A DNA stretch of 64,000 bases from contig NZ_QBDX01000004.1 of assembly GCF_003129605.1 (NCBI RefSeq), positions 1,137,709 through 1,201,708 on the forward strand, read 5' to 3'. Of the stretch, positions 18,179-27,812 are shown one piece after another. A program made the position numbers and the translations under genes. The notes beneath the pieces were generated by a model. That model saw nothing but the letters and a program-made list of their open reading frames with translations, searched no databases and was not told the origin of the DNA. Position 1 is the first letter of the stretch; the number at the start of each line of letters is the position of its first letter. The stretch comes from Hyphobacterium indicum (GTDB taxonomy: Bacteria > Pseudomonadota > Alphaproteobacteria > Caulobacterales > Maricaulaceae).

Positions 18179-18263
18179 GAACCCGCAAGGGTTCGCAAGC
18201 GCGACCGCGCGCCCGCAGCTTTAGCGAGGACCGACTGAGCGGAGGCGAAGGAGGACAAGAAAA
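18179..18263. repeat. tRNA-flanking dispersed repeat, copy 1
   Basis: About 85 bp beginning GAACCCGCAAGGGTTCGCAA recurs with high similarity at 53668-53753 (GAGCCCGTCAGGGCTCGCAA). Both copies end within about 100 bp downstream of the 3' end of a minus-strand tRNA gene. Shared blocks include CGCGCCCGCAGCTT and AGCGAGGACCG. The first 15 bases form a small hairpin. Confidence 0.65.
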
Positions 18264-18265
18264 AA

Positions 18266-18342
18266 TGGCGCACCCAAGAGGATTCGAACCTCTGACCTCT
18301 GCCTTCGGAGGGCAGCGCTCTATCCAGCTGAGCTATGGGTGC
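18266..18342 (-). tRNA. tRNA-Arg (anticodon CCG)
   Basis: Acceptor GCACCCA/TGGGTGC, anticodon loop CTCCGAA, T-loop GTTCGAATC and an encoded CCA (18266-18268) make a complete 77-base cloverleaf. The copy 1 repeat lies just beyond its 3' end. Confidence 0.96.
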
Positions 18343-18388
18343 GTTCGCGCCGTGGAATAACCCAATGCGGGCGGGGGTGCAATCACGT

Positions 18389-19444
18389 CTAGCGCCGCGT
18401 TGACATGGCTTCGGCGCGCAGGGCCAGTTTCAACAGCAAATCCCCGCCCAGAAGCTCGGCCGGAGCGGCCCCGGCCCGCTTCATCTGGCGCTCGGCCTCG
18501 AACGCCGCCTGCCGTGCCTGATCCAGCGCCCGGTCCGTCCACAGCGCGGCCTGCTGCTTGAAGGCATCCGCCGCCGGGCCAAAGCGCGGGGCGCCCAATC
18601 GCATGGCGGCATCCGGCCCGCCGGATTTGAGCTCGGAAAGAAGATCGATCCGCCGCTGGATGGTGCGGACCAGGCCGACACCGCTGGCCCCGCCGGCGAG
18701 CGCCCGCGCGAGGCTGGCATCGGCCTCCCTGACCCGTCCGGACATGGCGGTTTCGACCACCCGGTCGAGCGCGGCCTCACCGCCGGAGGCCGCACAGGCC
18801 TCGATATCGTCGAGGGTGATGCTGTCCTCGCCATCCGGGCGGATATCCTTCGGCCCCTTGTAGAGAATGAGCTTGTCGATTTCCGACCGCGCCACGCCGC
18901 GATCGCCCTCGATCAGCGGCAGGAAACGCGCGCGCGCCTCCGCGGCCAGCGTCAGGCCTTCTGCCGCCAGCGCCTCATCGGCAAAGTCTGCAAGATCACG
19001 CCCGGTCTCGGCATAGCAGGGCGCGGCCAGGGCTTTTTTGGCGGGCTCGAAAGCCTTGCGCAATTTTCCGGCCGGTTTGAGATCGCCCGCCTCGACCACC
19101 AGCCAGGCTTCGGCCGGCGCCTTTCCGGCTTCGTAATCCTTCAGGAAATCGGCCACTGGCGCACCACCGGCCTCGCTGGAAATCTGCACCCGGACCAGGC
19201 GGTCCCCGCCCAGCATCGACAGCGCCGCCATATTATCCGCCAGCGTGGCCGGATCGGCCTTCAGATCCTCATCCGTCAGCTTGGTGACATTGAAGGGGTC
19301 ATCCGGGTCCTCGACCAGCGCCCGGACCAGCACATTGGCGCGCTCGCGGACCAGACCGCGGTCCGGCCCGTAGATCAGCCAGGCGGTCAATTCGCGGTCC
19401 GGCTGCGCCAGCCGCGTATTCACATCGCGGGCTGTCGCCTTCAC
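18389..19444 (-). CDS. holA: DNA polymerase III delta subunit
   Basis: A 351-residue clamp-loader subunit that opens the beta sliding clamp. Recognised from the AAA+-like N-terminus (LTAWLIYGPDRGLVRERANVLV), the segment ADNMAALSMLGGDRLVRV, and GDRGVARSEIDKLILYKG in domain II/III. Its start overlaps the lptE stop by 4 bp, a gene order (leuS-lptE-holA) widely conserved in alphaproteobacteria. Confidence 0.93.
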   Translation of the reverse strand: MKATARDVNTRLAQPDRELTAWLIYGPDRGLVRERANVLVRALVEDPDDPFNVTKLTDEDLKADPATLADNMAALSMLGGDRLVRVQISSEAGGAPVADFLKDYEAGKAPAEAWLVVEAGDLKPAGKLRKAFEPAKKALAAPCYAETGRDLADFADEALAAEGLTLAAEARARFLPLIEGDRGVARSEIDKLILYKGPKDIRPDGEDSITLDDIEACAASGGEAALDRVVETAMSGRVREADASLARALAGGASGVGLVRTIQRRIDLLSELKSGGPDAAMRLGAPRFGPAADAFKQQAALWTDRALDQARQAAFEAERQMKRAGAAPAELLGGDLLLKLALRAEAMSTRR

Positions 19445-19932
19445 TGGCCGCCGCGGTTGATATACCGCGCCACGCGCAGGGCAATCCGGTCGGCCGCCTG
19501 GCTGGCGGCGCGCTCTTCGGCATCGCGGCGGGCGCTGATCGCAGCATAGGGTTGCTGGGGGATATCGACCGTGGCTTCGGCGCGGACGGTTTCGGTCAGC
19601 ACCGGCAGGCCGGATCCGGCATCGATCAGGCTGAAATCAACCGTCAGGGAAATCGCCGAACGGGTCGCCACATCATCAGCACCCACGCCCAGACCGGAAG
19701 CGGTCATGCTGGTGACCGCCGCAAGACGGTACCGCCCGCCCGAGGGCGTGCCGAAACGGTCATTCAGGGCTTCGTCCAGTATCTGGTCGATCCGGGTCTG
19801 GCCATCGACGGCCACCACAATCCCGTCCATGGCCCGGATTTGTTGCGGCGAGCCATGCAAGGGCTGGAAGGCACAGGCGGACAGGCCCATCAGGGCACCG
19901 GCCATCAGAACAAGGACTGCATTGCGTTTCAT
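19441..19932 (-). CDS. lptE: LPS-assembly lipoprotein LptE
   Basis: A 163-residue lipoprotein with lipobox MGLSACAF. LptE plugs the LptD barrel and helps place lipopolysaccharide in the outer leaflet. The mature sequence is poorly conserved, as is usual; QPLHGS at the start and the C-terminal helix RDAEERAASQAADRIALRVARYI fit the family. The position between leuS and holA supports the call. Confidence 0.88.
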   Translation of the reverse strand: MKRNAVLVLMAGALMGLSACAFQPLHGSPQQIRAMDGIVVAVDGQTRIDQILDEALNDRFGTPSGGRYRLAAVTSMTASGLGVGADDVATRSAISLTVDFSLIDAGSGLPVLTETVRAEATVDIPQQPYAAISARRDAEERAASQAADRIALRVARYINRGGQ

Positions 19933-19934
19933 AA

Positions 19935-22520
19935 CTAGCCCGCCACGATGTTGACGATCCGGTCGGGGACCACGATCACTTTGCGCACATTAAGCCCTTC
20001 CAGCGAACGCGCCACCCCCGGATCGTCCAGGGCGGCCTTTTCCGCCATGTCCCTGTCTGCCCCCTTGGGCAATTCGATCTCGCCGCGGCGCTTGCCATTG
20101 ACCTGAACCGCCAGGATGACCGTATTATCGATCAACAGGGCGGGATCGGCTTCCGGCCATGCCGCCGCCGCAACAATCCCGTCCTGACCCAGCCGCTCCC
20201 AGCAGGCCTCGGCCAGATGCGGCATGAAGGGTGAGATGAGCTGCGTCAGCAGCCGCAGGGATTCGCCTTGCGCGGCCTTGTCCGCCTCGTTTGCCGGCAG
20301 GAATTTGCGCAAGGCATTGACGAAGTCATGCACTTTCGCCACCGCCGAATTGAACCGGAAGCCCTCAATCGCCTCGGTGACATCGCGGACGGTGCGGTGG
20401 GCAGTCTTGCGCAGCTCCAGGCCTTCGGGGCTGACCCCGTTCATATCGCCGCCGGACGTGCCCTCAAATCCGTCCACCACGCTCCACAGGCGCTGGACAA
20501 ACCGCCAGACGCCGTCAACGCCGCCATCCGTGTATTCGACATCGCGCTCGGGTGGTGAGTCCGACAGAACGAACCAGCGCGCCGCATCCGCCCCGTAAGT
20601 GTCGATGAAGTCATCGAGGTCGACGACATTCTTTTTCGACTTCGACATTTTCTCGATCGCGCCGACCGTCACCGGGCGTCCGGTTTCGATCTCGATCAGC
20701 TGGCCGTCGCGGTCCTCGACCTCGGTCGGGGCCAGCCATTTGCCGGTCTCCGATTTGTAGGTCTCGTGCGTGACCATGCCTTGCGTGAACAGGCCGGCAA
20801 AGGGTTCCCCGGAGGGCAGGTCAATCAGTCCGCAATCATGCAGGGCGCGGGTAAAGAAGCGCGCATACAGGAGGTGCAGAATGGCATGTTCAATGCCGCC
20901 AACATACTGGTCGACCGGCATCCAGCGCTGCGCTTCTGCCGGATCGAAAGGCTTGTCCTCCGGCCAAGGCGAGGCAAAGCGCAGGAAATACCAGGACGAG
21001 CAGACAAAAGTATCCAGCGTATCGGTTTCGCGTTTTGCCGGCTGGCCGCATTTCGGACAATCGACATGGCGCCAGCCCTCATGCCGGTCGAGCGGATTGC
21101 CCGGCGTGTCGAAGGTGACATCGCGTGGCAATTCCACCGGCAACTGGTCCTCCGGCACCGGCACCGCGCCACAGCTATCGCAATGGATGACCGGGATCGG
21201 GCAGCCCCAGTAACGCTGCCGCGACACCAGCCAGTCCCGCAGCCGGTAATTGGTGGCGCCATGGCCCAGCTTGCGCTTCTCCAGCTCCTGGATGGCGCGT
21301 TCGATCGCCGCTTCTGTCGACAGCCCGTCGAGGAAGCGCGAATTATAGATCGTGCCCGGCCCGGTCCAGGCCTCGTCATCAATGCTGTGCGTGGCCGCAT
21401 CCGCGCCCGGCGGCAGCACAACCGGTGTCACCGGCAGATCATATTTGCGGGAAAATTCCAGGTCGCGCTGATCCCCGGCTGGAGAGCCGAAAATCGCGCC
21501 CGTCCCGTAGCTCGACAAGACAAAATTGGCGGACCAGACCGGGAGCTCCCAGTCCGGGTCGAACGGGTGCAGAACCTTCACATCCAGATCGATGCCCTTT
21601 TTCGGGGCTTTCTCGATCTCTTCCGCCGTCGTGCCGGAGGCCGCGCAATCGCGCGCAAATTTCCCGATCAGCGGATCATCGGCCGCCAGGGCTGTGGTGA
21701 TGGCGTGATCGGAAGCCAGCGCCAGAAAGCTGGCCCCGAACAGCGTGTCCGGCCGTGTCGTGAAGACGGTGATGCCCTCGCAGCCGAATCGGTCCCTGTC
21801 GGCCGGATCGGCAAACGGGAAGGTGACATGCGCCCCGCGTGACCGGCCGATCCAGTTGGCCTGCATCAGCCGCACCTTGTCCGGCCAGCGGTCGAGCTGG
21901 TCCAGCCCGTCCAGCAGGCTGTCGGCATAATCGGTGATCTTCAGGAACCACTGGTCGAGCTCGCGCTGCACCACCGGCGCGCCGGACCGCCACCCCTTGC
22001 CGTCAATCACCTGCTCATTGGCCAGAACGGTATTGTCGACCGGATCCCAGTTGACCTTCGCCTTGCGCCGTTCGACCAGGCCTTTTTCAAGGAATTTCAG
22101 GAAGATCGCCTGCTGGTGCTTGTAATAGTCCGGCTCGCAGGTCGCGATTTCACGATCCCAGTCCAGCGCCAGGCCCAGCCGTTTCAGCTGGCCGCGCATC
22201 ACCTCGATATTCTTCAGCGTCCAGTCACGCGGATGCACATTGCGCTCGCGCGCGGCGTTTTCCGCGGGCAGGCCGAACGCATCCCAGCCCATCGGATGCA
22301 GGACATCAAATCCCTTTGCGCGTTTATAGCGCGCCACCACATCGCCCATCGCATAATTGCGGGAATGGCCGACATGGATTTTCCCTGACGGATAGGGAAA
22401 CATCTCGAGGACATAGTATTTCGGCCGGTCAGTCGCTTCGCGTGCGGCGTGGTCCACGCCCTGATCGGCCCAGACGCTCTGCCATCTCGGCTCGGCCTCT
22501 CTGGGATTGTATCGGCTCAT
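19935..22520 (-). CDS. leuS: Leucyl-tRNA synthetase
   Basis: An 861-residue class I synthetase charging tRNA-Leu. HIGH-type motif [12 protein letters not shown] follows FPYPSGKI, and [12 protein letters not shown] is the second signature. The CP1 editing domain ([16 protein letters not shown]) and a zinc-like [15 protein letters not shown] pair are present. The ATG at 22520 is the standard start. It heads the leuS-lptE-holA operon. Confidence 0.97.
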   Translation of the reverse strand: MSRYNPREAEPRWQSVWADQGVDHAAREATDRPKYYVLEMFPYPSGKIHVGHSRNYAMGDVVARYKRAKGFDVLHPMGWDAFGLPAENAARERNVHPRDWTLKNIEVMRGQLKRLGLALDWDREIATCEPDYYKHQQAIFLKFLEKGLVERRKAKVNWDPVDNTVLANEQVIDGKGWRSGAPVVQRELDQWFLKITDYADSLLDGLDQLDRWPDKVRLMQANWIGRSRGAHVTFPFADPADRDRFGCEGITVFTTRPDTLFGASFLALASDHAITTALAADDPLIGKFARDCAASGTTAEEIEKAPKKGIDLDVKVLHPFDPDWELPVWSANFVLSSYGTGAIFGSPAGDQRDLEFSRKYDLPVTPVVLPPGADAATHSIDDEAWTGPGTIYNSRFLDGLSTEAAIERAIQELEKRKLGHGATNYRLRDWLVSRQRYWGCPIPVIHCDSCGAVPVPEDQLPVELPRDVTFDTPGNPLDRHEGWRHVDCPKCGQPAKRETDTLDTFVCSSWYFLRFASPWPEDKPFDPAEAQRWMPVDQYVGGIEHAILHLLYARFFTRALHDCGLIDLPSGEPFAGLFTQGMVTHETYKSETGKWLAPTEVEDRDGQLIEIETGRPVTVGAIEKMSKSKKNVVDLDDFIDTYGADAARWFVLSDSPPERDVEYTDGGVDGVWRFVQRLWSVVDGFEGTSGGDMNGVSPEGLELRKTAHRTVRDVTEAIEGFRFNSAVAKVHDFVNALRKFLPANEADKAAQGESLRLLTQLISPFMPHLAEACWERLGQDGIVAAAAWPEADPALLIDNTVILAVQVNGKRRGEIELPKGADRDMAEKAALDDPGVARSLEGLNVRKVIVVPDRIVNIVAG

Positions 22521-22559
22521 GGAAAAGTCCCGGACCCGCGCTCCGCGCGGGCGAAAAGA

Positions 22560-23045
22560 TTAGTTGTCGAGCGTGGAAATGCGCAGTTGCCGGGCCCGCG
22601 TCAGGATCGCATTCTCGATATCGATCGCGGTCTGCGGCGTCACCGAGGCATCATTCCATTCGCCGGCTTCATTGCGTTCCTGGCGGAAGACCCGCACGGA
22701 CAGCGCATCGCCGCGCAACCGCGTGTCGAGGATATAGACCGTCACCTGGAAACGTTCGCTCGGCAGTTCTGGATTCGCATACCAGTCGGTGATGATCACG
22801 CCGCCGAAAGGATCGACCTGATCCAGCGGCATGAAGCTGATCGTATCAAGGCTGGCGCGCCACAGAAAACTGTTGACGCCAATGCCCGCCGGACGCTGGT
22901 CGCTGGCCGCGTTCGAAAAGCCGGGCAGCCGCAGTCCGCCGCGGTTTTCGCCATCCGTATTGGCGCCACGGGACGAGGAACAGGCCGCGAGCGCAAGCAT
23001 GGAAAGCGCAAGAACCGGCAAGGTTAGGGAGCGGCTGAACGTCAT
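22560..23045 (-). CDS. DUF3576 lipoprotein
   Basis: A 161-residue lipoprotein with lipobox MLALAACSSS. The mature domain (GIGVNSFLWRASLDTISFMPLDQVDPFGGVIITDWY) is the DUF3576 pattern, commonly found just upstream of leuS in alphaproteobacteria. Its function is not known; the position suggests a link to the outer membrane. The ATG at 23045 has a CCGAGAG site. The 269 bp upstream to the divergent porin gene show no clear element. Confidence 0.85.
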   Translation of the reverse strand: MTFSRSLTLPVLALSMLALAACSSSRGANTDGENRGGLRLPGFSNAASDQRPAGIGVNSFLWRASLDTISFMPLDQVDPFGGVIITDWYANPELPSERFQVTVYILDTRLRGDALSVRVFRQERNEAGEWNDASVTPQTAIDIENAILTRARQLRISTLDN

Positions 23046-23314
23046 CTCTCGGTCTCCATGAGAAACAGTGTGGCAAATCAGGCCCGTTGGCCCGACGGCG
23101 ACGTGTTCTATACCATGCGAAACGCGCATGGCCAGCCATGGGCGACACCTGTTTCATTGCGGGCCGGGATTCCGCCATCGTGGCTTTCGCGTCACATCTG
23201 CCTTTTTCTTGCCATATTTGCCGCGCCATCCGCTTGACGATACCGGTGCCCCCGGTGTGGATTGGCGTCTCGTCCGGGGGGACGGGGCCGACCGGCGGGG
23301 CCGCGAGAGGCACA

Positions 23315-24502
23315 ATGACGCAGACCAAGAGCGCGATAATATTCTCCGCGCTTTCTGCAGTCCTCGCGGCCGCGCCGGCGCATTCTCTGCAGAATTCCGA
23401 TACCGGCCCGGACCGCTTTGCTGCGGTTGAGGTCAGCCTGCGTACCGATGCAGCCCTGGTGGCTGGCGGCGGAAATTACGGCGGCAACATCCTCGCCGAT
23501 CTCGACACACGATTCGAATGGGAAGCGATTTCCGGCAATGGCTGGCGCTGGGGGCTGGAGCTCGGCCTGCACGCCCAGAGCGATATCGCGCGCGAGGGAT
23601 TCGCGAATGCCGCCGGCCCGGTTCTGACGGTCCCGCAGCGCTCGCTCGCCACCGGCCGGTATCGTGGCGGCGCGGCTGCTTCCGGCCGCAAGGCCTTTGC
23701 GGCAGAACGGCTGAATGTTTTTCTGAAAGCCGGCTGGGGAGAATGGCGGCTGGGCCTGACACCGGGCGCAGCTCAGGTGGAAGCCATCACTCTGCCCACC
23801 GGTTCCGCCTTTGTCCGCCTGGATGGCGGGCCCCTGGGGCTGGGCCGCCAGGTGATGACGCGCACCGCCAATACCGGCGCCGGATTTGGCCCGTCTCTGG
23901 TCTATTCCACACCGCGTATCATCGGATTGAGAGCCTCGGCCTCCTTTGCGCCGCAAGCCCGCTTTTGCGGGGTCGATATCTGCCTGGCGGATGCCCACCC
24001 GGGCGGGGCCGGATCATCCAGCCTCGAAAACGTGTTCGAGGCGGGGGCGAGTTTCGATCACACATTCGCCGGGACCGGACGGATTGAAGCGGCGCTGAAT
24101 GTCGTCACCGGAGAACCGCTATCAGTGGAGTTTCAGGACAATTATTCCGCCCTTGGCGCACAAGTCCGCTGGTCGCGGGACGGGCTGTCCTTCGGCGTCT
24201 CCGGCCTGTGGGCCGACAATGCGGTGTCAGACGGACGCTATCAGGCACTCGCGGCGGCGGCGCGCTATGATGTGGGCGACTGGAGCTTCGGTGCGGAAGC
24301 CGCCACATCCAGGGATGATTATCTGCAGGAATCGGAAACTGCACTGCAATTTACCCTCTCCCGGCTTGTCGGCGACCATCACACTGTGACCTTTGGATTA
24401 CACTCAACAAATCGTGATTTCACGGCGCTTTCTCCACAAGGCGCTGTAAACAATAGTGAAAATGGCACGGGAGCCTTCCTTGAGCTGACATTCCGGCACT
24501 GA
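23315..24502 (+). CDS. Porin-like outer-membrane beta-barrel protein
   Basis: A 395-residue exported protein: signal peptide IIFSALSAVLAAAPAHS followed by alternating amphipathic strands rich in Gly, Phe and Trp, ending in the C-terminal aromatic pattern FLELTFRH typical of barrels inserted by BAM. The segment ARFCGVDICL holds two cysteines likely in an extracellular loop. It resembles general porins of alphaproteobacteria; the substrate is unknown. The ATG at 23315 was chosen for the signal peptide. Confidence 0.75.
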   Translation: MTQTKSAIIFSALSAVLAAAPAHSLQNSDTGPDRFAAVEVSLRTDAALVAGGGNYGGNILADLDTRFEWEAISGNGWRWGLELGLHAQSDIAREGFANAAGPVLTVPQRSLATGRYRGGAAASGRKAFAAERLNVFLKAGWGEWRLGLTPGAAQVEAITLPTGSAFVRLDGGPLGLGRQVMTRTANTGAGFGPSLVYSTPRIIGLRASASFAPQARFCGVDICLADAHPGGAGSSSLENVFEAGASFDHTFAGTGRIEAALNVVTGEPLSVEFQDNYSALGAQVRWSRDGLSFGVSGLWADNAVSDGRYQALAAAARYDVGDWSFGAEAATSRDDYLQESETALQFTLSRLVGDHHTVTFGLHSTNRDFTALSPQGAVNNSENGTGAFLELTFRH

Positions 24503-24605
24503 CCGGACCAGGGAGGCGCCTTAAAACGTTGTAACCCTGAGATTCAGCCCTTCGCCTTTTGCGCGAGATTGGCTATATTGGCAGGGTAATGAGGGGCTTT
24601 ATGGC

Positions 24606-25025
24606 ATGAGCCAGGTGTTGAAATCATGGACGATCGCTGCTGCGGTCGCGGGGTGTGTTGCCTCCGCGCCGGGCGCTTTTGCGTTCCAGGATGCGGTCAG
24701 CGCCTCCAGCGATGCCGATGCCCAGGCCTGGTATGAGACCTACACGCTGGATTCCAATGTGGCGCCTGGCGTCAATCTCGACTTCCCGGACAATCAGGTT
24801 GAATTCAGCCCCGGCAATGGCTGGGGCTTCACCCTCGGCTTTGACCGCAATGACGAGCAGCGCCGGGAATTCGATTCCATTGATGCCGGCGTCTATGTCG
24901 ATCTCAATGACCGCTTCCGCTTTGGCGGGTCGATCCGCTTCTCCAATCCGGACAATCTGGTGACGGGCCCGCAGATCGATGAGCGCGCACCGGAAGTCAA
25001 GTTCGAAACCGGCTGGCGTTTCTAG
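24606..25025 (+). CDS. NtrZ-like periplasmic regulatory protein
   Basis: A 139-residue exported protein (signal ending PGAFAF) with a single short beta-rich domain. The pattern WGFTLGFDRNDEQRREFDSIDAGVYVDLNDRFRFGGSIRFS and the end RAPEVKFETGWRF match my memory of NtrZ, a periplasmic inhibitor of the sensor kinase NtrY in Caulobacter. The ntrY/ntrX genes are not in the window. The last four bases overlap the convergent thiamine phosphate synthase-like gene. Confidence 0.6.
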   Translation: MSQVLKSWTIAAAVAGCVASAPGAFAFQDAVSASSDADAQAWYETYTLDSNVAPGVNLDFPDNQVEFSPGNGWGFTLGFDRNDEQRREFDSIDAGVYVDLNDRFRFGGSIRFSNPDNLVTGPQIDERAPEVKFETGWRF

Positions 25026-25639
25026 CGTTTCAGCCCGCCGATCGCGGCCACACCCGCAAATCCTGATCCTGACAGATTCTTTGCCGTGTCTGCCGTTATG
25101 CCGCCCAGCGCATAGACGGGGATTGCGCACGCCCGGGCCAGCCCGCGGGCGCGGTGCACGCCGAGTGCCGTGTCACCCGCATGGCTCCGGGTTGCAAACA
25201 CCGGCGATAATACTGCCGCATCCGCCCCCGCTTTTGCGGCCAGGGTAAGTTCGCGCCGGTTATGCGCCGACATCGTCATGATCTGACCGGTCCGTCCCCG
25301 CCGCCATTTTCGCGCCGGTCCGGCCAGCCGCGCCGGCCAGTGCACGCCGTCGGCATCACAGGCGTCCGCCAGGTCCGGATCCGCGGCGATCAGAAGCACC
25401 AGCCGTTTTTCCCGCGCAATCCCGGCCAGACGGGCGGCTTCGGAGAACCGCTCCGGGCGGCCGAAATGCCGGTAGATCAGCGCGCAGCCATCCGGCAGGC
25501 TATTGGCAAAAGCGGCGACATCCGGCGTCCGCTCGGGATCGGTCAGGGCAATCAGCGGCGGCAGCACGCCCGGAACACCGGGCCATCTGGCGGCCAGCCT
25601 TGCCAGCAGCATCGCTTGGGAATAGGTGCGGGAGGACAT
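25022..25639 (-). CDS. Thiamine phosphate synthase-like (ThiE/TenI) protein
   Basis: A 205-residue TIM-barrel protein of the ThiE/TenI family. Clear motifs are PPLIALTDPERTPD, GVHWPARL, AGADAAVLSPVFATRSHAG and IPVYALGGI. True ThiE uses DGVHLGQ and KASHPDA-type elements, so this divergent form could be TenI-like or a degenerate paralogue. The ATG at 25639 overlaps the start of the divergent PLP-homeostasis gene by 2 bp; an internal ATG at 25612 is possible. Confidence 0.72.
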   Translation of the reverse strand: MSSRTYSQAMLLARLAARWPGVPGVLPPLIALTDPERTPDVAAFANSLPDGCALIYRHFGRPERFSEAARLAGIAREKRLVLLIAADPDLADACDADGVHWPARLAGPARKWRRGRTGQIMTMSAHNRRELTLAAKAGADAAVLSPVFATRSHAGDTALGVHRARGLARACAIPVYALGGITADTAKNLSGSGFAGVAAIGGLKR

Positions 25640-26321
25640 GACCACATCCGTAAACGAATTTGCCGCCCGCCGGAATGAAATCCTGAAGCGGATCGCCATG
25701 GCCGCGGAATCCGCAGGCCGTGACCCGTCATCGGTCACACTGACCGGCGTCTCCAAGAAACAGCCGGACAGCCGCATCCGGGCCGCCCTTGCCGCCGGTC
25801 ACCGCGTCTTTGGCGAGAACCGGGTGCAGGAGGCGCAGGGCCGCTGGGCGGAACGCCGGTCAGATTTTCCCGATCTCGAATTGCGCCTCATTGGCCCGTT
25901 GCAAACCAACAAGGCGGAAGCGGCGGTCGCCCTGTTTGACGTGATCGAGACGCTTGACCGGATCAAGCTCGCCGGGGCCTTGAAAAAGGCAATGGAAAAG
26001 CTGGGCAGGCAGCCGCGCCTCTATGTCCAGGTCAATACCGGCGAGGAAGACCAGAAGGCCGGCATTGCCCCGCCCGCCGTCGCGGACTTTCTGAAGCAGA
26101 TGCGCGAGGATTATGGCTTCAAAATCGAGGGGTTGATGTGCATTCCGCCGGTCGAAGACCCCGCCGGACCGCATTTTGCCCTGCTCGCAGACCTTGCGGC
26201 GGCCAATGGCATCGAAAAACTCTCCATGGGGATGAGCGGGGATTTCGAGACCGCGGTGAAATTCGGCGCCACCAGCGTGCGCGTCGGCTCCGCCCTGTTC
26301 GGCGAGCGGCCTACCGCCTGA
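25638..26321 (+). CDS. PLP homeostasis protein (YggS/PROSC family)
   Basis: A 227-residue single-domain fold-type III PLP-binding protein that buffers cellular pyridoxal phosphate. The PLP lysine lies in VTLTGVSKKQP. Other motifs are HRVFGENRVQEA, LIGPLQTNKA, VNTGEEDQKAG and the C-terminal SMGMSGDFETAVKFGATSVRVGSALFG. GGGAGGAC directly precedes the ATG, fixing the start. Confidence 0.95.
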   Translation: MTTSVNEFAARRNEILKRIAMAAESAGRDPSSVTLTGVSKKQPDSRIRAALAAGHRVFGENRVQEAQGRWAERRSDFPDLELRLIGPLQTNKAEAAVALFDVIETLDRIKLAGALKKAMEKLGRQPRLYVQVNTGEEDQKAGIAPPAVADFLKQMREDYGFKIEGLMCIPPVEDPAGPHFALLADLAAANGIEKLSMGMSGDFETAVKFGATSVRVGSALFGERPTA

Positions 26322-26817
26322 TCTCGAGTGTATCGCCGGGTGCCGCGCCTTTCAGCACGGCTTCCAGATCGGCTTTCGCCAGCGCCACACACCCCTCGGT
26401 CGGCGCATAATCCGGCCGCGCGCAATGCAGGAAGATGGCGGAGCCGCGCCCCGGAACCGGCGGATCATCATTATGCGACAGCACGACCACGACGTCGTAA
26501 AGTCCGTCCGCGCGTGTCATTTCCTCGCAAGACGCCGGATAGGGCAGGCGCACGGGCCGGTTATAGGCGGGATCATCCGGCGCATCACACCAGCCATCAT
26601 CGGGCCGGATCGGACGCACCGGCAGCGTGGTCTCCGGAGCCGCGCCACGATCCGCCCGGTAAAGCACACGGCGCAGCACATATGTGCCAAGCGGGGTCGC
26701 CCCATCCCCTTCCACCTTGCCGGCCTCCGGTTTGACGCCGCCCTTGCCGAGCGCGGCGCGGCAGAAGGCGTCAGGTGCCGAAAACCGGCCATCGGATGTC
26801 ACGGTGAAACGGGTCAT
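26311..26817 (-). CDS. L,D-transpeptidase family (YkuD) protein
   Basis: A 168-residue protein with the YkuD catalytic signature FLHCARPDYAPTEGCVAL, containing the required His, Gly and Cys. Such enzymes cross-link peptidoglycan or attach proteins to it. There is no obvious signal peptide at the chosen ATG (26817), matching the cytosol-like YkuD_2/DUF2459 subgroup often found as single-domain proteins. The 3' end overlaps yggS by 11 bp. Confidence 0.8.
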   Translation of the reverse strand: MTRFTVTSDGRFSAPDAFCRAALGKGGVKPEAGKVEGDGATPLGTYVLRRVLYRADRGAAPETTLPVRPIRPDDGWCDAPDDPAYNRPVRLPYPASCEEMTRADGLYDVVVVLSHNDDPPVPGRGSAIFLHCARPDYAPTEGCVALAKADLEAVLKGAAPGDTLEIRR

Positions 26818-27125
26818 GCAGGCAGGAATTCCGGAATTTGGCGCACAAGTCCAGCGGTCGGCGCGGGACGCCGACAGGTGCAAGCGCACCCAAGGCAGCG
26901 TCCCGGTCGCCTCCCCCACCACGGAGGTGTCATGCCGCAGCCCGCACAGGACCGGACATGTCAGGCGTTAACCATGCAAAAATGCGGCCATTTTTCACGC
27001 ATCGATGACGCCTTGCACACGCGATTGTGTGCTTGACCGTGAACGCCGGTCCGGTCATTCCTGCCGGGAAATTTCAGCCGCCCGGCAGGAATTGCCTCCC
27101 GTACAAAAAATGGCATGATCAGACT
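26818..27125. other. Divergent intergenic region
   Basis: 308 bp between the transpeptidase and the response regulator. Near its middle AAAAATG (26978-26984) and CATTTTT (26989-26995) form a perfect 7-bp inverted repeat with a 4-bp centre, a possible operator or small hairpin. No gene or known riboswitch is visible. Confidence 0.4.
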
Positions 27126-27812
27126 ATGAGTGTGAAAAAAACGATTCTGTGCGTCGATGACGACGACGATCTCCGCGAAACCCTCATCGAACAATTCGGG
27201 TTTCATGACGAATTCACGGTCCGGGATGCGGACAATGCGACCAAAGGCATAAATATCGCCCGCGATGAACGGGTGGATATTGTTCTGCTGGACGTTGACC
27301 TGCCCGACATGGACGGGCGCGAAGCCTGCCGCCTGATGCGCAAGAATGGCGTGACCGCCCCGGTCATCATGCTGACCGGGCAGAATACCGATGCCGACCA
27401 GATCCTCGGTCTCGAATCCGGCGCCAATGACTATGTCACCAAGCCGTTCAAGTTTTCTGTCCTGCTCGCCCGCGTCCGCGCGCACCTGCGCAGTCACGAA
27501 CAGAGCGAGGATGCCGTCTTCCAGATCGGGCCGTACGAATTCAAACCGTCCATGAAGCTTCTGATCACGGCAGACGAGAAGAAGATCCGCCTGACGGAAA
27601 AGGAAACCAATATCCTCAAATACCTCTATCGTTCGGGCGGCAAGCCGGTCTCGCGGGAGGAGTTGTTACATGAGGTCTGGGGCTATAACCCCAATGTCAC
27701 CACCCACACGCTGGAAACCCATATCTATCGTTTGCGCCAGAAGATCGAGCCCGACCCGGCCCGCTCGCGCCTGCTGATTACCGAAAGCGGCGGCTACAGG
27801 CTGCAGAGCTAA
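27126..27812 (+). CDS. OmpR-family response regulator, CenR-like
   Basis: A 228-residue regulator with a receiver domain (acidic pocket CVDDDDDL, phospho-Asp in VLLDVDLPDMDG, Lys in YVTKPF) and a winged-helix output domain (RLTEKETNILKYLYRSGG, THTLETHIYRLRQKIEPDP). The sequence is close to CenR, the envelope regulator of Caulobacter that pairs with CenK, as I remember it. The cognate kinase is not in the window. The last four bases overlap xthA, which is convergent. Confidence 0.85.
   Translation: MSVKKTILCVDDDDDLRETLIEQFGFHDEFTVRDADNATKGINIARDERVDIVLLDVDLPDMDGREACRLMRKNGVTAPVIMLTGQNTDADQILGLESGANDYVTKPFKFSVLLARVRAHLRSHEQSEDAVFQIGPYEFKPSMKLLITADEKKIRLTEKETNILKYLYRSGGKPVSREELLHEVWGYNPNVTTHTLETHIYRLRQKIEPDPARSRLLITESGGYRLQS

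Noticed and set aside
20766..21842. Long plus-strand frame opposite leuS
   Set aside because: GC-rich codon structure creates long shadow frames; no motif or ribosome site supports it, and leuS is complete on the other strand.
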